64,000 nucleotides of DNA from Gordonia jacobaea (GTDB lineage Bacteria; Actinomycetota; Actinomycetes; Mycobacteriales; Mycobacteriaceae), in the NCBI RefSeq assembly GCF_001186365.1, contig NZ_LDTZ01000014.1, positions 558,001 to 622,000 on the forward strand. The letters run 5' to 3'. The position numbers and the translations under genes are program-made. Of the stretch, positions 24,004 through 32,239 are shown piece by piece. The notes under the pieces are model-generated. The model was not told the DNA's origin and ran no database searches. It worked only from the letters and a program-made list of their open reading frames with translations. Each line of letters begins with the position of its first letter. Positions within the stretch are counted from its first letter, which is position 1.

Positions 24004-24867
24004 ATGAATGCGATTCTCGTCGGCGTCGACGGTTCTGAAGCGGCAACGGCAGCAGTCCGTTGGGCAGCCAAGGAAGCAGAACTCGAGCACCTCGACCTCA
24101 AGCTGGTCGGGGTCTACGACGCGAGCACGAGCGACTACGCGCCTGGGCTCATCATCCCGCAGGACGTGATCGATGCGATCCGGCAGGACGCCACCGATGC
24201 GGTGCAGAGCGCTGCGGCCGCAGCCAAGGAAGTTGCGCCCGACATCACCATCCATACGTCGATCGTCGACGGTGACGCTGCGCGTGTGCTCCTCGAACTC
24301 GGCAAGGACGCTGCTCTGATCGTCGTCGGAACACGCAAGCTCGGCAGCGTGAAGGGACTCTTCCTCGGTTCCGTGAGCATCACGGTTGCCGCACACCACC
24401 ACGGCCGCGTCGTCGTGATCGACGGCGAGGGCAACACCGACGGACCTGTCGTCGTCGGCATCGACGACTCGCCCGTGAGCGAGGCCGCCATCAAGGAGGC
24501 ATTCCGGCAGGCGTCACTGCGCAATGTGTCGCTGGTCGCGGTGCACACCTGGACCCCGCTCGACGTCGACGCCCTGCATGGTTACGGAATCGATCCCGAC
24601 GAGGTCACCCGTATGTCGCAGGATGCCGTCGAGGCACTCGCCGAGCGGCTGGCAGGCTTCGCCTCCGACTTCCCCGACGTCACGATCGAGCGGAAGGTCA
24701 TCCCCGAGGACCCGGCCAAGGCCGTGCTCGACGCCGCAGGCGACAAGGCGTCGCTGATCGTGGTCGGCAGCCGTGGTCGCGGAGGCTTCACCGGCCTGCT
24801 CCTGGGATCGACGAGCCAGAAGGTGCTGCGGGAGGCCAACGCCCCCGTGATGGTCGTCCGGAGCTGA
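24004..24867 (+). CDS. Tandem-domain universal stress protein
   Basis: 287 residues with two Usp domains (about 1-140 and 147-287), each beginning with the strand-loop VGVDGSEAA or VGIDDSPVS. The ATP-binding pattern G-x2-G-x9-G-S is visible in both (GTRKLGSVKGLFLGSVS, GSRGRGGFTGLLLGSTSQ), so the protein should bind ATP. Two-domain members of this build are common in mycobacteria, often under dormancy or redox control, and act in the cytosol as stress or energy sensors. A palindromic repeat element follows the stop by 28 bp. Confidence 0.93.
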   Translation: MNAILVGVDGSEAATAAVRWAAKEAELEHLDLKLVGVYDASTSDYAPGLIIPQDVIDAIRQDATDAVQSAAAAAKEVAPDITIHTSIVDGDAARVLLELGKDAALIVVGTRKLGSVKGLFLGSVSITVAAHHHGRVVVIDGEGNTDGPVVVGIDDSPVSEAAIKEAFRQASLRNVSLVAVHTWTPLDVDALHGYGIDPDEVTRMSQDAVEALAERLAGFASDFPDVTIERKVIPEDPAKAVLDAAGDKASLIVVGSRGRGGFTGLLLGSTSQKVLREANAPVMVVRS

Positions 24868-24894
24868 CCGGGCTGGGCCACCGGAGAGCCGCAC

Positions 24895-24966
24895 CCTAAA
24901 TGTGTGTCCAATCGAAGGAGTTGGGTGCTGCAGCACCCACATCTATCGATAGGACACACGTTTAGG
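24895..24966 (+). repeat. Palindromic element, copy 1
   Basis: A near-perfect 35-bp stem: the left arm from CCTAAATGTGTGTCC pairs with the right arm ending GGACACACGTTTAGG, around a GCTGCAGC centre. The same element recurs at 53871-53948 with compensated and uncompensated differences. It may act as terminator or be a non-autonomous mobile repeat. Confidence 0.8.
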
Positions 24967-25002
24967 TCTGGCGGGTCGGCGAGCTCGGGTGAGTGATCTC
25001 GA

Positions 25003-25138
25003 CAAGCTCGATCAGCGGTGGGCAAGCTCGATCAGCGGTGGGCGGCTCGATCGGCGGTGGGCAAGCTCGATCAGCGGTGGGCAAGCTCGATCAGCGGTGG
25101 GCAGCTCGATCAGCGGTGGGCAAGCTCGATCAGCGGGC
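25003..25138 (+). repeat. Seven 20-bp tandem units
   Basis: The unit CAAGCTCGATCAGCGGTGGG starts at 25003, 25023, 25062, 25082 and 25121 (last one cut short), with 19-bp variants at 25043 and 25102. It is related to the GTTGAGC-TTGTCGAAACC repeat at 29593-29656, read on the other strand. No spacers, so not CRISPR. Confidence 0.9.
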
Positions 25139-25140
25139 AA

Positions 25141-25168
25141 GGCGACTTCAAGTTCACTTGAAGTCGCC
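25141..25168 (+). promoter_or_regulatory. SoxR operator, 28-bp palindrome
   Basis: GGCGACTTCAAGT and its exact reverse complement flank TC. The inner CTTCAAGTTCACTTGAAG matches the known SoxR box (CCTCAAGTTAACTTGAGG in E. coli). It ends 12 bp before the soxR ATG, so the repressor/activator sits on its own promoter. Confidence 0.9.
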
Positions 25169-25180
25169 TATTGTCGTTGT

Positions 25181-25627
25181 ATGGGCCTGAAGAAGATCGA
25201 ATTGTCCGTCGGTGAGCTGGCGCAGCGCGCGGGCATCGCGCCGTCGGCCGTGCGGTTCTACGAAGACCAGGGGCTGATCTTCTCGCGGCGCACGTCGGGT
25301 AATCAGCGGCGCTACCACCGCGCGATGCTGCGGAGGGTCGCGTTCATCCGCGCCTCCCAGGCTGCGGGGATACCGCTTGCGGTGATCGGTGAGGTGTTCA
25401 CCGAGCTCGGCGATCACGAGTCGCCGTCGCGGGCGATGTGGGAGGCGGCGTCGCAGCGGTGGATCGCCGACATCAATCACCGCATCGACCTGCTCGAGAC
25501 GATGCGCGACATGATCGGATCGTGCGTCGGATGCGGTTGCCTCTCGTTGGGTGCGTGCCACCTGCTCAACCCTGGCGATGAGTTGAACCGGCAGGGTCCG
25601 GGTCCGAGGCGGCTTCCGATCGACTGA
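25181..25627 (+). CDS. soxR: Redox-sensing MerR-family regulator SoxR
   Basis: 148 residues from ATG 25181; a longer open frame to 24989 only reads through the tandem repeat. The MerR HTH (VGELAQRAGIAPSAVRFYED), a dimerisation helix and the [2Fe-2S] ligands Cys115, Cys118, Cys120 and Cys126 (CVGCGCLSLGAC) are complete. SoxR senses redox-cycling compounds or superoxide through its cluster and twists the promoter to start transcription. The operator lies directly before the gene. Downstream genes on the same strand (patatin, MFS) could be targets if co-transcribed, but no second box is seen. Confidence 0.95.
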   Translation: MGLKKIELSVGELAQRAGIAPSAVRFYEDQGLIFSRRTSGNQRRYHRAMLRRVAFIRASQAAGIPLAVIGEVFTELGDHESPSRAMWEAASQRWIADINHRIDLLETMRDMIGSCVGCGCLSLGACHLLNPGDELNRQGPGPRRLPID

Positions 25628-25665
25628 CGCGTGCGGCGTCGGACGTCATCGTTAGGCTGAGCATC

Positions 25666-26673
25666 ATGGCCCGACCGTCTCGCGTGGCCCTCGCTCTGGG
25701 TAGCGGGGGAGCTCGCGGTTACGCACACATCGGCGTCGTCACCGAACTCGACGCCCGCGGGTACGAGATCGTCAGCGTCGCCGGATCATCGATGGGTGCG
25801 CTGGTCGGCGGGCTCTACTGTGCCGGGCGTCTCGACGACTACGTCGACTGGATCAGCGGTTTGTCGCAGCTCGACGTGATGCGTCTGCTCGACGTCTCGC
25901 TGTCCAAGCCGGGCGGGATGATCGGCGCTGAGCGCATCCTGGCGCGGGTCCGGGAGATCCTTGGCGACACCGTGATCGAAGACCTCGAGATCCCGTTCAC
26001 CGCGGTCGCCACCGACCTCGCCGCAGGTCGACCGGTGTGGTTCCAGAAGGGCAGCCTCGTCGACGCCATCCGGGCGTCGATCGCGATCCCCGGTGTGATC
26101 CGGCCCCACGAGGTCGACGGCCGACTCCTCGCAGACGGCGGCATCCTCGACCCACTGCCCGTCGCGCCGACGTCGGCGGTCAGCAGCGACGTGACGATCG
26201 GCGTGGTGCTCGACGCCGACGAGGGCGCAGAACACGGCGCGAGTCGAGCACCCAAGACCAAGGGCGTGATCCGCCGCAACATCACCCCGTTGTTGGAAAA
26301 CGACTGGGTGCGCTCGGTTCGCGAACGGTTCGGCGTCGAGGCCGACGATTCCGGGAGCCACGACGCTCGCGACGAGGACGCGCCCGCCTTGTCGGACGGA
26401 TCCGACGACGTCGAGACGCTGTCAACGGCGAGCGAGGTCGACGACGGTGCCAAAGCGGCTCCGATGGGCAGGATCGAGATCCTGCTGCGCTCTCTCGACA
26501 TCATGTCGATCGCGCTGACCCGCTACCAGATCGCGGGATACCCGCCGGACATTCTGATTCGGGTGCCACGTAAAGCCGTGCGCACGTTGGATTTTCACAA
26601 GGCCACGGAGATGATCGAGCTGGGTCGCGCACTGACCGCCGAAGCGCTCGACAAGCTTCCGGAGGAGCCGTGA
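25666..26673 (+). CDS. Patatin-like phospholipase (RssA/YchK type)
   Basis: 335 residues. The oxyanion motif GSGGARG (12-18), the nucleophile Ser42 in GSSMG and the partner Asp157 in DGG are all present, so the Ser-Asp dyad is intact. This is a lipid acyl hydrolase acting in the cytosol or at the membrane face. An acidic, low-complexity insert (about 225-265) separates the catalytic core from a C-terminal helix pair (RIEILLRSLDIMSIALTRYQ). The MFS gene starts 6 bp after the stop, which suggests one transcript. Confidence 0.9.
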   Translation: MARPSRVALALGSGGARGYAHIGVVTELDARGYEIVSVAGSSMGALVGGLYCAGRLDDYVDWISGLSQLDVMRLLDVSLSKPGGMIGAERILARVREILGDTVIEDLEIPFTAVATDLAAGRPVWFQKGSLVDAIRASIAIPGVIRPHEVDGRLLADGGILDPLPVAPTSAVSSDVTIGVVLDADEGAEHGASRAPKTKGVIRRNITPLLENDWVRSVRERFGVEADDSGSHDARDEDAPALSDGSDDVETLSTASEVDDGAKAAPMGRIEILLRSLDIMSIALTRYQIAGYPPDILIRVPRKAVRTLDFHKATEMIELGRALTAEALDKLPEEP

Positions 26674-26678
26674 TCTGA

Positions 26679-27905
26679 GTGAAGCAGATTCCTCGCGGGA
26701 TCTGGGTGCTGCTGGCTGCCAACGTGGTCATCGCGCTCGGCTTCGGTCTGATCGCGCCCGCACTCCCGACCTTCGCGCGCAGTTTCGACGTCGGCTACAC
26801 CGCTGTGTCGGCAGTGGTGTCGGCGTTCGCGGTGATGCGACTGGTCTTCGCGCCCGCCACCGGACGCCTGGTGACGGTCCTCGGCGAACGACGCATCTAC
26901 CTGACCGGTCTGCTGATCGTCGCGGCGAGCACATTGGCATGTGCATTCGCGCAGAACTACATTCAGCTCCTGCTGTTCCGCGGTGCTGGTGGTATCGGTT
27001 CGACGATGTTCACGGTGTCGGCGATGGCACTGCTGATCAGGTTGTCGCCCAACGAGATCCGCGGCAAGGTCTCGGGGTTCTTCTCCGCGGGCTTCCTGAT
27101 CGGCAACATCACCGGCCCACTGATCGGCAGCGCGCTGGTCGGGTTCGGATTGCGCATGCCGTTCGTGGTGTACGCCGTCGCACTGTTGATCGCGTCGGCG
27201 GTCGTCGCAACGCAACTGCGCGACACCGCAGCGCCCGAGGTCTCCGACGTTCCGCAACGAGGTGCGATGTCGCTGCGAACCGCGTTGCACGACAGCGCCT
27301 ACCGCGCGATCATCGCGTCGAACTTCACGCAGGGTTGGGCGTCGATGGGTGTGCGCGTCGCGGTGGTGCCGCTGTTCATCACCGAGGGACTCGACGAGTC
27401 GGCCGCCATGACCGGTGTGGTCCTCGCCGTGTACGCGGCCGGTAACGTCGCCGCGATCCTGGTCGCGGGAAGGATGTCCGACAGGCTCGGTCGTCGACCG
27501 GTGATGCTTCCCGGCCTCGCCATCATGGCGATCTCGACAGCCCTGCTCGGGTTTTCGCCGAATATCGTCTTCGCGCTGGTGCTCTCGCTGTTCGCCGGTG
27601 TCGGATCGGGATTGTTCGCCCCGACGCATCAGGCCGCGCTCGCCGACGTTCTCGGCGCCAGACGGCAGGGTGGTTCGGCGCTGGCGGCCTACAGCATGTC
27701 GTCGGATCTCGGTGCGGTCACCGGTCCACTGATCGTCGGGTTCGTTGCTGGAGCTGTCGGATTCGGCCCGGCATTCGTGCTGACCGGAGCGGTGGCAGCC
27801 GTTGCGTTCGTCGCATGGCTGTTCGCCCGCGAGTCGGCTCCCGAAGTTGTCGGTGCCGTCCCGCGACTGCATCCGACGCAGCAGTCCGATCCCGACGCAC
27901 CCTGA
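26679..27905 (+). CDS. MFS transporter, 12-TMS type
   Basis: 408 residues from GTG 26679. Twelve hydrophobic segments, the inter-helix motif GRLVTVLGERRIY after TM2 and GRMSDRLGRRP after TM8 mark a drug/metabolite:H+ antiporter of the DHA1 kind. Substrate unknown. The start lies 6 bp after the patatin gene, so the two are probably co-transcribed, perhaps from the soxR side; that link is inference. Confidence 0.9.
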   Translation: MKQIPRGIWVLLAANVVIALGFGLIAPALPTFARSFDVGYTAVSAVVSAFAVMRLVFAPATGRLVTVLGERRIYLTGLLIVAASTLACAFAQNYIQLLLFRGAGGIGSTMFTVSAMALLIRLSPNEIRGKVSGFFSAGFLIGNITGPLIGSALVGFGLRMPFVVYAVALLIASAVVATQLRDTAAPEVSDVPQRGAMSLRTALHDSAYRAIIASNFTQGWASMGVRVAVVPLFITEGLDESAAMTGVVLAVYAAGNVAAILVAGRMSDRLGRRPVMLPGLAIMAISTALLGFSPNIVFALVLSLFAGVGSGLFAPTHQAALADVLGARRQGGSALAAYSMSSDLGAVTGPLIVGFVAGAVGFGPAFVLTGAVAAVAFVAWLFARESAPEVVGAVPRLHPTQQSDPDAP

Positions 27906-27951
27906 TGTTCGGCGTCGAGCATGCGCGGCACTCGGCGACTAGATTTGATCC

Positions 27952-29187
27952 ATGCCTGCGTCGACTGCCAGCGGTGACTACACACTCGGCTCCAACACGG
28001 AGGTCGGCCGACTACGCGCGGTGATGCTGCACCGTCCCGGCGACGAACTGCTGCGCCTCACCCCGCGCAACAGCGACCAACTGCTGTTCGACGGATTGCC
28101 CTGGGTCGCCCGCGCTCAAGAGGAGCACGACGAGTTCGCGGCCGCACTCACCGCGCGCGGCGTCGACGTCTTTCTCCTCGGCGATCTGCTCACCGAGACG
28201 CTCGACCACAGCGGCGCCGCGCGAATCCAGGGAATCGCAGCAGCAGTGAACTCCCGACTACTCGGACCGCACCTTGCCGAAGAACTGGCCGGGTACCTGC
28301 GCGGCCTGCCCGCACCACAACTCGCCGACGTGTTGACCGCCGGCATGACCTTTGACGAGTTGCCGTTGACCCCGGCGGCGGAGTCGGCGTCGCTGGTGCG
28401 TCGCATGCACGTCGGGCCGGAGTTCGCCATAGCGCCGCTGCCCAATCTGCTGTTCACCCGCGACAGTTCGTTCTGGATCGGGCCTCGATTCGCGATCACC
28501 TCGCTCGCTCTGCCCGCCCGCGTGCGAGAGACCTCACTGACCGATCTGATCTACGCGCACCACCCGCTGTTCACGGGTGCGCGCCGCGCGTACGAATCGC
28601 AGGTCGCCCCCGTCGAAGGAGGCGACGTGCTGCTGCTGGCGCCGGGAGTCGTCGCCGTGGGAGTCGGTGAACGCACCACCCCCGCCGGCGCAGAAGCCTT
28701 GGCGCGCAGCCTGTTCGCCGACGGACTGGCGCACACCGCGCTGGCGGTTCCGATCGAGCAGCAGCGCGCATTCATGCACCTCGACACGGTCTGCACCATG
28801 GTCGACGCCGATGCCGTCGTGATGTATCCGAACATCCGCGACAGCATGTCGGCGTTCACGTTGCGCGACCTCGGCGACGGCGACGTCGACGTGAGCGGGC
28901 CACGCCCGTTCGTGGAGGCGGCCGCGGACGCGATGGGCATCGGCAAACTCCGCGTCATCGACACCGGCCTCGACCCGGTCACCGCAGAGCGCGAGCAGTG
29001 GGACGACGGGAACAACACTCTCGCTGTCGAACCGGGCGTCGTGGTCTCCTACAACCGCAACGTCGAGACCAACCGCAGACTCGTCGACTCGGGTATCGAG
29101 GTGATCGAGATCGAGGGCCGTGAACTCGGCTCCGGCCGTGGCGGTCCACGGTGCATGTCGTGTCCGCTGTCGCGGGACCCGCTCTGA
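27952..29187 (+). CDS. arcA: Arginine deiminase
   Basis: 411 residues. Substrate-binding [10 protein letters not shown], the catalytic acid region [13 protein letters not shown] and the nucleophile Cys401 in [12 protein letters not shown] are all conserved. The enzyme hydrolyses arginine to citrulline and ammonia in the cytosol. No arcB, arcC or arcD gene lies nearby, as is the case for Rv1001 of M. tuberculosis, so the full fermentative pathway is not shown. A GntR regulator gene begins 8 bp downstream. Confidence 0.95.
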   Translation: MPASTASGDYTLGSNTEVGRLRAVMLHRPGDELLRLTPRNSDQLLFDGLPWVARAQEEHDEFAAALTARGVDVFLLGDLLTETLDHSGAARIQGIAAAVNSRLLGPHLAEELAGYLRGLPAPQLADVLTAGMTFDELPLTPAAESASLVRRMHVGPEFAIAPLPNLLFTRDSSFWIGPRFAITSLALPARVRETSLTDLIYAHHPLFTGARRAYESQVAPVEGGDVLLLAPGVVAVGVGERTTPAGAEALARSLFADGLAHTALAVPIEQQRAFMHLDTVCTMVDADAVVMYPNIRDSMSAFTLRDLGDGDVDVSGPRPFVEAAADAMGIGKLRVIDTGLDPVTAEREQWDDGNNTLAVEPGVVVSYNRNVETNRRLVDSGIEVIEIEGRELGSGRGGPRCMSCPLSRDPL

Positions 29188-29195
29188 GGTCGACG

Positions 29196-29582
29196 ATGGA
29201 CCTCGCCGCACGGCTCGCCATCGACCACGACTCCGATCACGCACCCTTCGAACAGGTCCGCCTCGGCGTCATCGACCTCGTCACACGGGGCCAACTGCTT
29301 GTCGGAGAACGACTTCCGACGGTGCGCGCACTAGCCGCCGACCTCGACCTCGCCCCCAACACGGTCGCGAAAAGCTATCGCGAACTCGAGGCCGCCGGGA
29401 TCATCGAGACCAGGGGCCGACGCGGAACATTCGTCAAAGCCGGATCGAACACGACGCTCGACGATGCCCAGCGCGCCACCGTCGACCACGTCGCCGCGCT
29501 GCGTGCGATGGGAGTCGACGACGCCACGATCGTCGACCTGGTCACGCGGGCCGTCGGCGGCGACGAGCACCCCGCTGGCTGA
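29196..29582 (+). CDS. GntR-family regulator, YtrA/YhcF type
   Basis: 128 residues from ATG 29196 with GAGGT upstream; a start at 29151 would overlap arcA. Only the winged HTH (about 15-85: PFEQVRLGVIDLVTRGQLLV, LPTVRALAADLDLAPNTVAK) and a short helical tail are present, the build of the small YtrA/YhcF subgroup that lacks a ligand domain. It is probably co-transcribed with arcA. Repeats follow the stop. Confidence 0.87.
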   Translation: MDLAARLAIDHDSDHAPFEQVRLGVIDLVTRGQLLVGERLPTVRALAADLDLAPNTVAKSYRELEAAGIIETRGRRGTFVKAGSNTTLDDAQRATVDHVAALRAMGVDDATIVDLVTRAVGGDEHPAG

Positions 29583-29592
29583 GCGCCCCGCC

Positions 29593-29656
29593 GCTGGTTG
29601 AGCCTGTCGAAACCACCCCGCCCATCGTTGGTTGAGCTTGTCGAAACCACCCCGCC
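29593..29656 (+). repeat. Two copies of GTTGAGC...GTCGAAACC repeat
   Basis: Two units of about 31 bp (GGTTGAGCCTGTCGAAACC and GGTTGAGCTTGTCGAAACC cores, 34 bp apart), followed by CACCCCGCCC, fill the gap between the convergent GntR and pmt genes. Related to the 20-bp array at 25.0 kb; a widespread actinobacterial intergenic repeat type. Confidence 0.8.
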
Positions 29657-29662
29657 CGCGCG

Positions 29663-31285
29663 TCAGCCCCAGCTCGGCAGCCAGATCTGTTGGTGCCATT
29701 CCTCGGGCGAGATGGGACTCGCGGTCAGGATCGGCCACAGCCAGGCGAAGTTCGCGACGACCAGCCCGATGTAGATCGCGACGACGATGATGCCGAGAAC
29801 CTGCCGTTCCGGCCGGGGTCTGGTCGGCGACGATCTGGTCGCGCGCAGTGTGTCGCCACAACACAGAGCCAGGCCCATCACGAGGAACGGTGCCAGGACC
29901 GTCGCGTAGAAGAAATACATCTGGCGGTCGAGTTCGGCGAACCATGGCAGAAAGCCCGCGCCGTATCCGACGATCACCGCGGCGTAGCGCCAGTCGCGTC
30001 GGATCAGAAAGGCCCACAACCCCCAGAGCAGCATCGGAATCGCCAGCCACCACATTGCCGGTGAGCCGATCAGCATCTGGGCGCGGACACATTGGCCGCC
30101 GCCACATTGGTCGGGTCCGTTCTCCAGTGCGTACAGCATGGGGCGCAGGCTCATGGGCCACGTCCACGGCTTGGACTCCCAGGGGTGGTGGTTGCCCGCC
30201 GAGTTCGTCAGACCGGCGTGGAACTTGAGCACCCCGGCCTCGTAGTACAAGAGCGATCGCCACGCGCCGGGCACCCACGCGTACGGTCCGTCGGTCCCGA
30301 TCGTGTTGCCGACCTGGTAGCGGTACACCGACGTCTCGCTCGTGAACCACGGGACAAAGCTCGCGAAGTAGATGGCGATCGGCATCACGACGAGGCTCGC
30401 GACGCCGGGTACGGCGTCGCGAACCAGCGCGCCCGCCCAGGGGCGTCGAACGTGATAGGCCTTGCGCGCTGCGACGTCGAATCCGATCACCAGCAGGCCG
30501 AAGAAAATGATGTAGTAGATGCCCGACCACTTCGTCGCACACGTCAGTCCGAGCATCACACCCGCGGTGAAGCGGTACCACCGGAAGCCCAGGCGAGGTC
30601 CGAACTGTGAGTCGTTGATGCGGCCGTCGAGGTAGGCGTTGAACATCCGCTCGCGTACCTGGTCGCGGTCGCAGATGACCGCGGTGAATGCCGCGACCAC
30701 GAACAGGCACTGGAAGATGTCGAGCATGCCCATGCGTGACTGCACGAACAGCACGCCGTCGCATATCGCGAATACCGCGGCGATCGCTCCGATGAGTGTC
30801 GACCGTGCCATTCGACGCACGACCCGGTAGATCAACACCACGATCGCGACGCCCGCGACCGCGGACATGACCCGCCAACCGAGCGGACTGTATCCGAACA
30901 TCCACTCGCCGACGGCCAACAGCCACTTGCCGGCCGGTGGATGCACGACGAGTCCGTAGGCCGGATTGTCCTCGATCCAGTTGCCGCCGGTCAGCACCTG
31001 CCAGCCCTGCGGAACGTAGTGCTTCTCATCGAAGACCGGTGTGCCCTGGTCTGTGGGGTGGTTCAGCCCCCAGAAGCGGGTGGCGGTGGCCACCAGAGTG
31101 ATGATCAGACCGACGATCAGGCCCCGCGTTCGGTCGGGTGCGCCGAAGAGCGGCACCTCGATTTCGGGGTCGGGTCGGACCCGCGTCGAACGCAGCGCGG
31201 CCACCTTGAGCAGGCGTCCGCGGGCGGGCGTCGGATCGGCGGCGGGCGCAGCGATGGGTCCGTCGACGATGGTCACCCGGACCAT
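29663..31285 (-). CDS. pmt: Polyprenyl-phosphate-mannose protein O-mannosyltransferase
   Basis: 540 residues, GT39 type. After a soluble N-terminus come about ten membrane segments. The first extracellular loop holds the catalytic acidic pair in PVFDEKHYVPQG and the HPPAGKWLL motif; later loops have WSGIYYIIFFG and NHHPWESKPW. It transfers mannose from polyprenyl-phosphate mannose to Ser/Thr of proteins as they are exported by Sec. Its start is only 29 bp from the divergent rsmI start, as for Rv1002c/Rv1003. Confidence 0.95.
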   Translation of the reverse strand: MVRVTIVDGPIAAPAADPTPARGRLLKVAALRSTRVRPDPEIEVPLFGAPDRTRGLIVGLIITLVATATRFWGLNHPTDQGTPVFDEKHYVPQGWQVLTGGNWIEDNPAYGLVVHPPAGKWLLAVGEWMFGYSPLGWRVMSAVAGVAIVVLIYRVVRRMARSTLIGAIAAVFAICDGVLFVQSRMGMLDIFQCLFVVAAFTAVICDRDQVRERMFNAYLDGRINDSQFGPRLGFRWYRFTAGVMLGLTCATKWSGIYYIIFFGLLVIGFDVAARKAYHVRRPWAGALVRDAVPGVASLVVMPIAIYFASFVPWFTSETSVYRYQVGNTIGTDGPYAWVPGAWRSLLYYEAGVLKFHAGLTNSAGNHHPWESKPWTWPMSLRPMLYALENGPDQCGGGQCVRAQMLIGSPAMWWLAIPMLLWGLWAFLIRRDWRYAAVIVGYGAGFLPWFAELDRQMYFFYATVLAPFLVMGLALCCGDTLRATRSSPTRPRPERQVLGIIVVAIYIGLVVANFAWLWPILTASPISPEEWHQQIWLPSWG

Positions 31286-31314
31286 CGTAATGTCCCGCTC
31301 GTACAGTGATTCGC

Positions 31315-32190
31315 ATGATTCCCGCTCCGGACGCGTCCGACACCGACACGGGCAACGGTCGACTCGTCCTGGCCGCGACCCCGATGGGTCAGGTCGACGA
31401 CGCGTCGTCGCGTCTGCGGCATGCCCTCGCGACCGCCGACATCGTGGCGGCTGAGGACACCCGACGCACTCGGGCGCTGGCCCAAGCGCTCGACGTGACG
31501 ATCACCGGAAACGTCGTCAGCTACTACGACCAGGTGGAGGCCGCACGGACCCCGGCGCTCCTCGATGCGATCCGCGCCGGAAGCACAGTGCTACTGGTCA
31601 CCGATGCCGGCATGCCATCGGTCAGCGATCCGGGCCACAAGATCGTCGCAGCATGTGCGGCGGCGGGTCTGCGAGTCACCGCGCTGCCCGGACCGTCGGC
31701 GGTGACCACTGCGCTGGCGGTCTCCGGCCTACCGTCGGACCGCTTCTGCTTCGAGGGTTTCGCGCCACGCAAACATCAGGCACGGCTCGACTGGCTGACC
31801 CAGTTCGTCGACGAGCCGCGCACCGTTGTCTTCTTCGATTCGCCCCACCGCCTCGCCGACACCCTCGTCGACGCCGTCGACGTTCTCGGACCCGATCGCG
31901 AGGCGGCGGTGTGTCGGGAACTGACGAAAACGTACGAGGAGATCCGTCGGGGCCCGCTCGCCGACCTCGCGCAGTGGGCGGCCGAGGGCGTCCGTGGCGA
32001 GATCACCGTCGTCCTGGCGCCGGGGGAACGTCGGGTACCGGCCGTCGACGACCTCGTCGAACAGGCCGAACAGCTCGTCGCGGGTGGTCTACGACTCAAG
32101 GAAGCCTGCGCACAGGTCACCGAGGGTACGGGCGTGTCGCGGCGCGACATCTACGAGGCGGTCCTGGCCGCACGCACCGAGACGGACTAG
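31315..32190 (+). CDS. rsmI: 16S rRNA (cytidine1402-2'-O)-methyltransferase
   Basis: 291 residues from ATG 31315; an in-frame GTG at 31306 is an alternative. The tetrapyrrole-methylase fold is shown by LVLAATPMGQVDDASSRLRH, AEDTRRTRAL, LVTDAGMPSVSDPG and LPGPSAVTTALAVSGLP. RsmI uses SAM to methylate the 2'-O of C1402 in the decoding centre. The C-terminal helix region (LKEACAQVTEGTGVSRRDIY) is typical. Confidence 0.95.
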   Translation: MIPAPDASDTDTGNGRLVLAATPMGQVDDASSRLRHALATADIVAAEDTRRTRALAQALDVTITGNVVSYYDQVEAARTPALLDAIRAGSTVLLVTDAGMPSVSDPGHKIVAACAAAGLRVTALPGPSAVTTALAVSGLPSDRFCFEGFAPRKHQARLDWLTQFVDEPRTVVFFDSPHRLADTLVDAVDVLGPDREAAVCRELTKTYEEIRRGPLADLAQWAAEGVRGEITVVLAPGERRVPAVDDLVEQAEQLVAGGLRLKEACAQVTEGTGVSRRDIYEAVLAARTETD

Positions 32191-32239
32191 CGTCGCAGGT
32201 CACCGAGCTGACCGGGACTGCTGGACAATCAGCCGACCG

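Larger units (their letters stand above)
24868..25140 (+). other. Repeat-filled gap before soxR
   Basis: No gene in the 313 bp between the stress protein and soxR. The space is filled by the palindromic element (24895-24966), the 20-bp tandem array (25003-25138) and, at 25141-25168, the SoxR operator. Confidence 0.8.

Noticed and set aside
25003..25138. CRISPR array
   Set aside because: Units are contiguous 19-20 bp repeats without unique spacers, and no cas gene is near. The same holds for the 21-bp arrays.
24989..25180. SoxR with a 64-residue repeat N-terminus
   Set aside because: The extra residues come from the 20-bp array and the operator itself; MerR homology begins just after ATG 25181.
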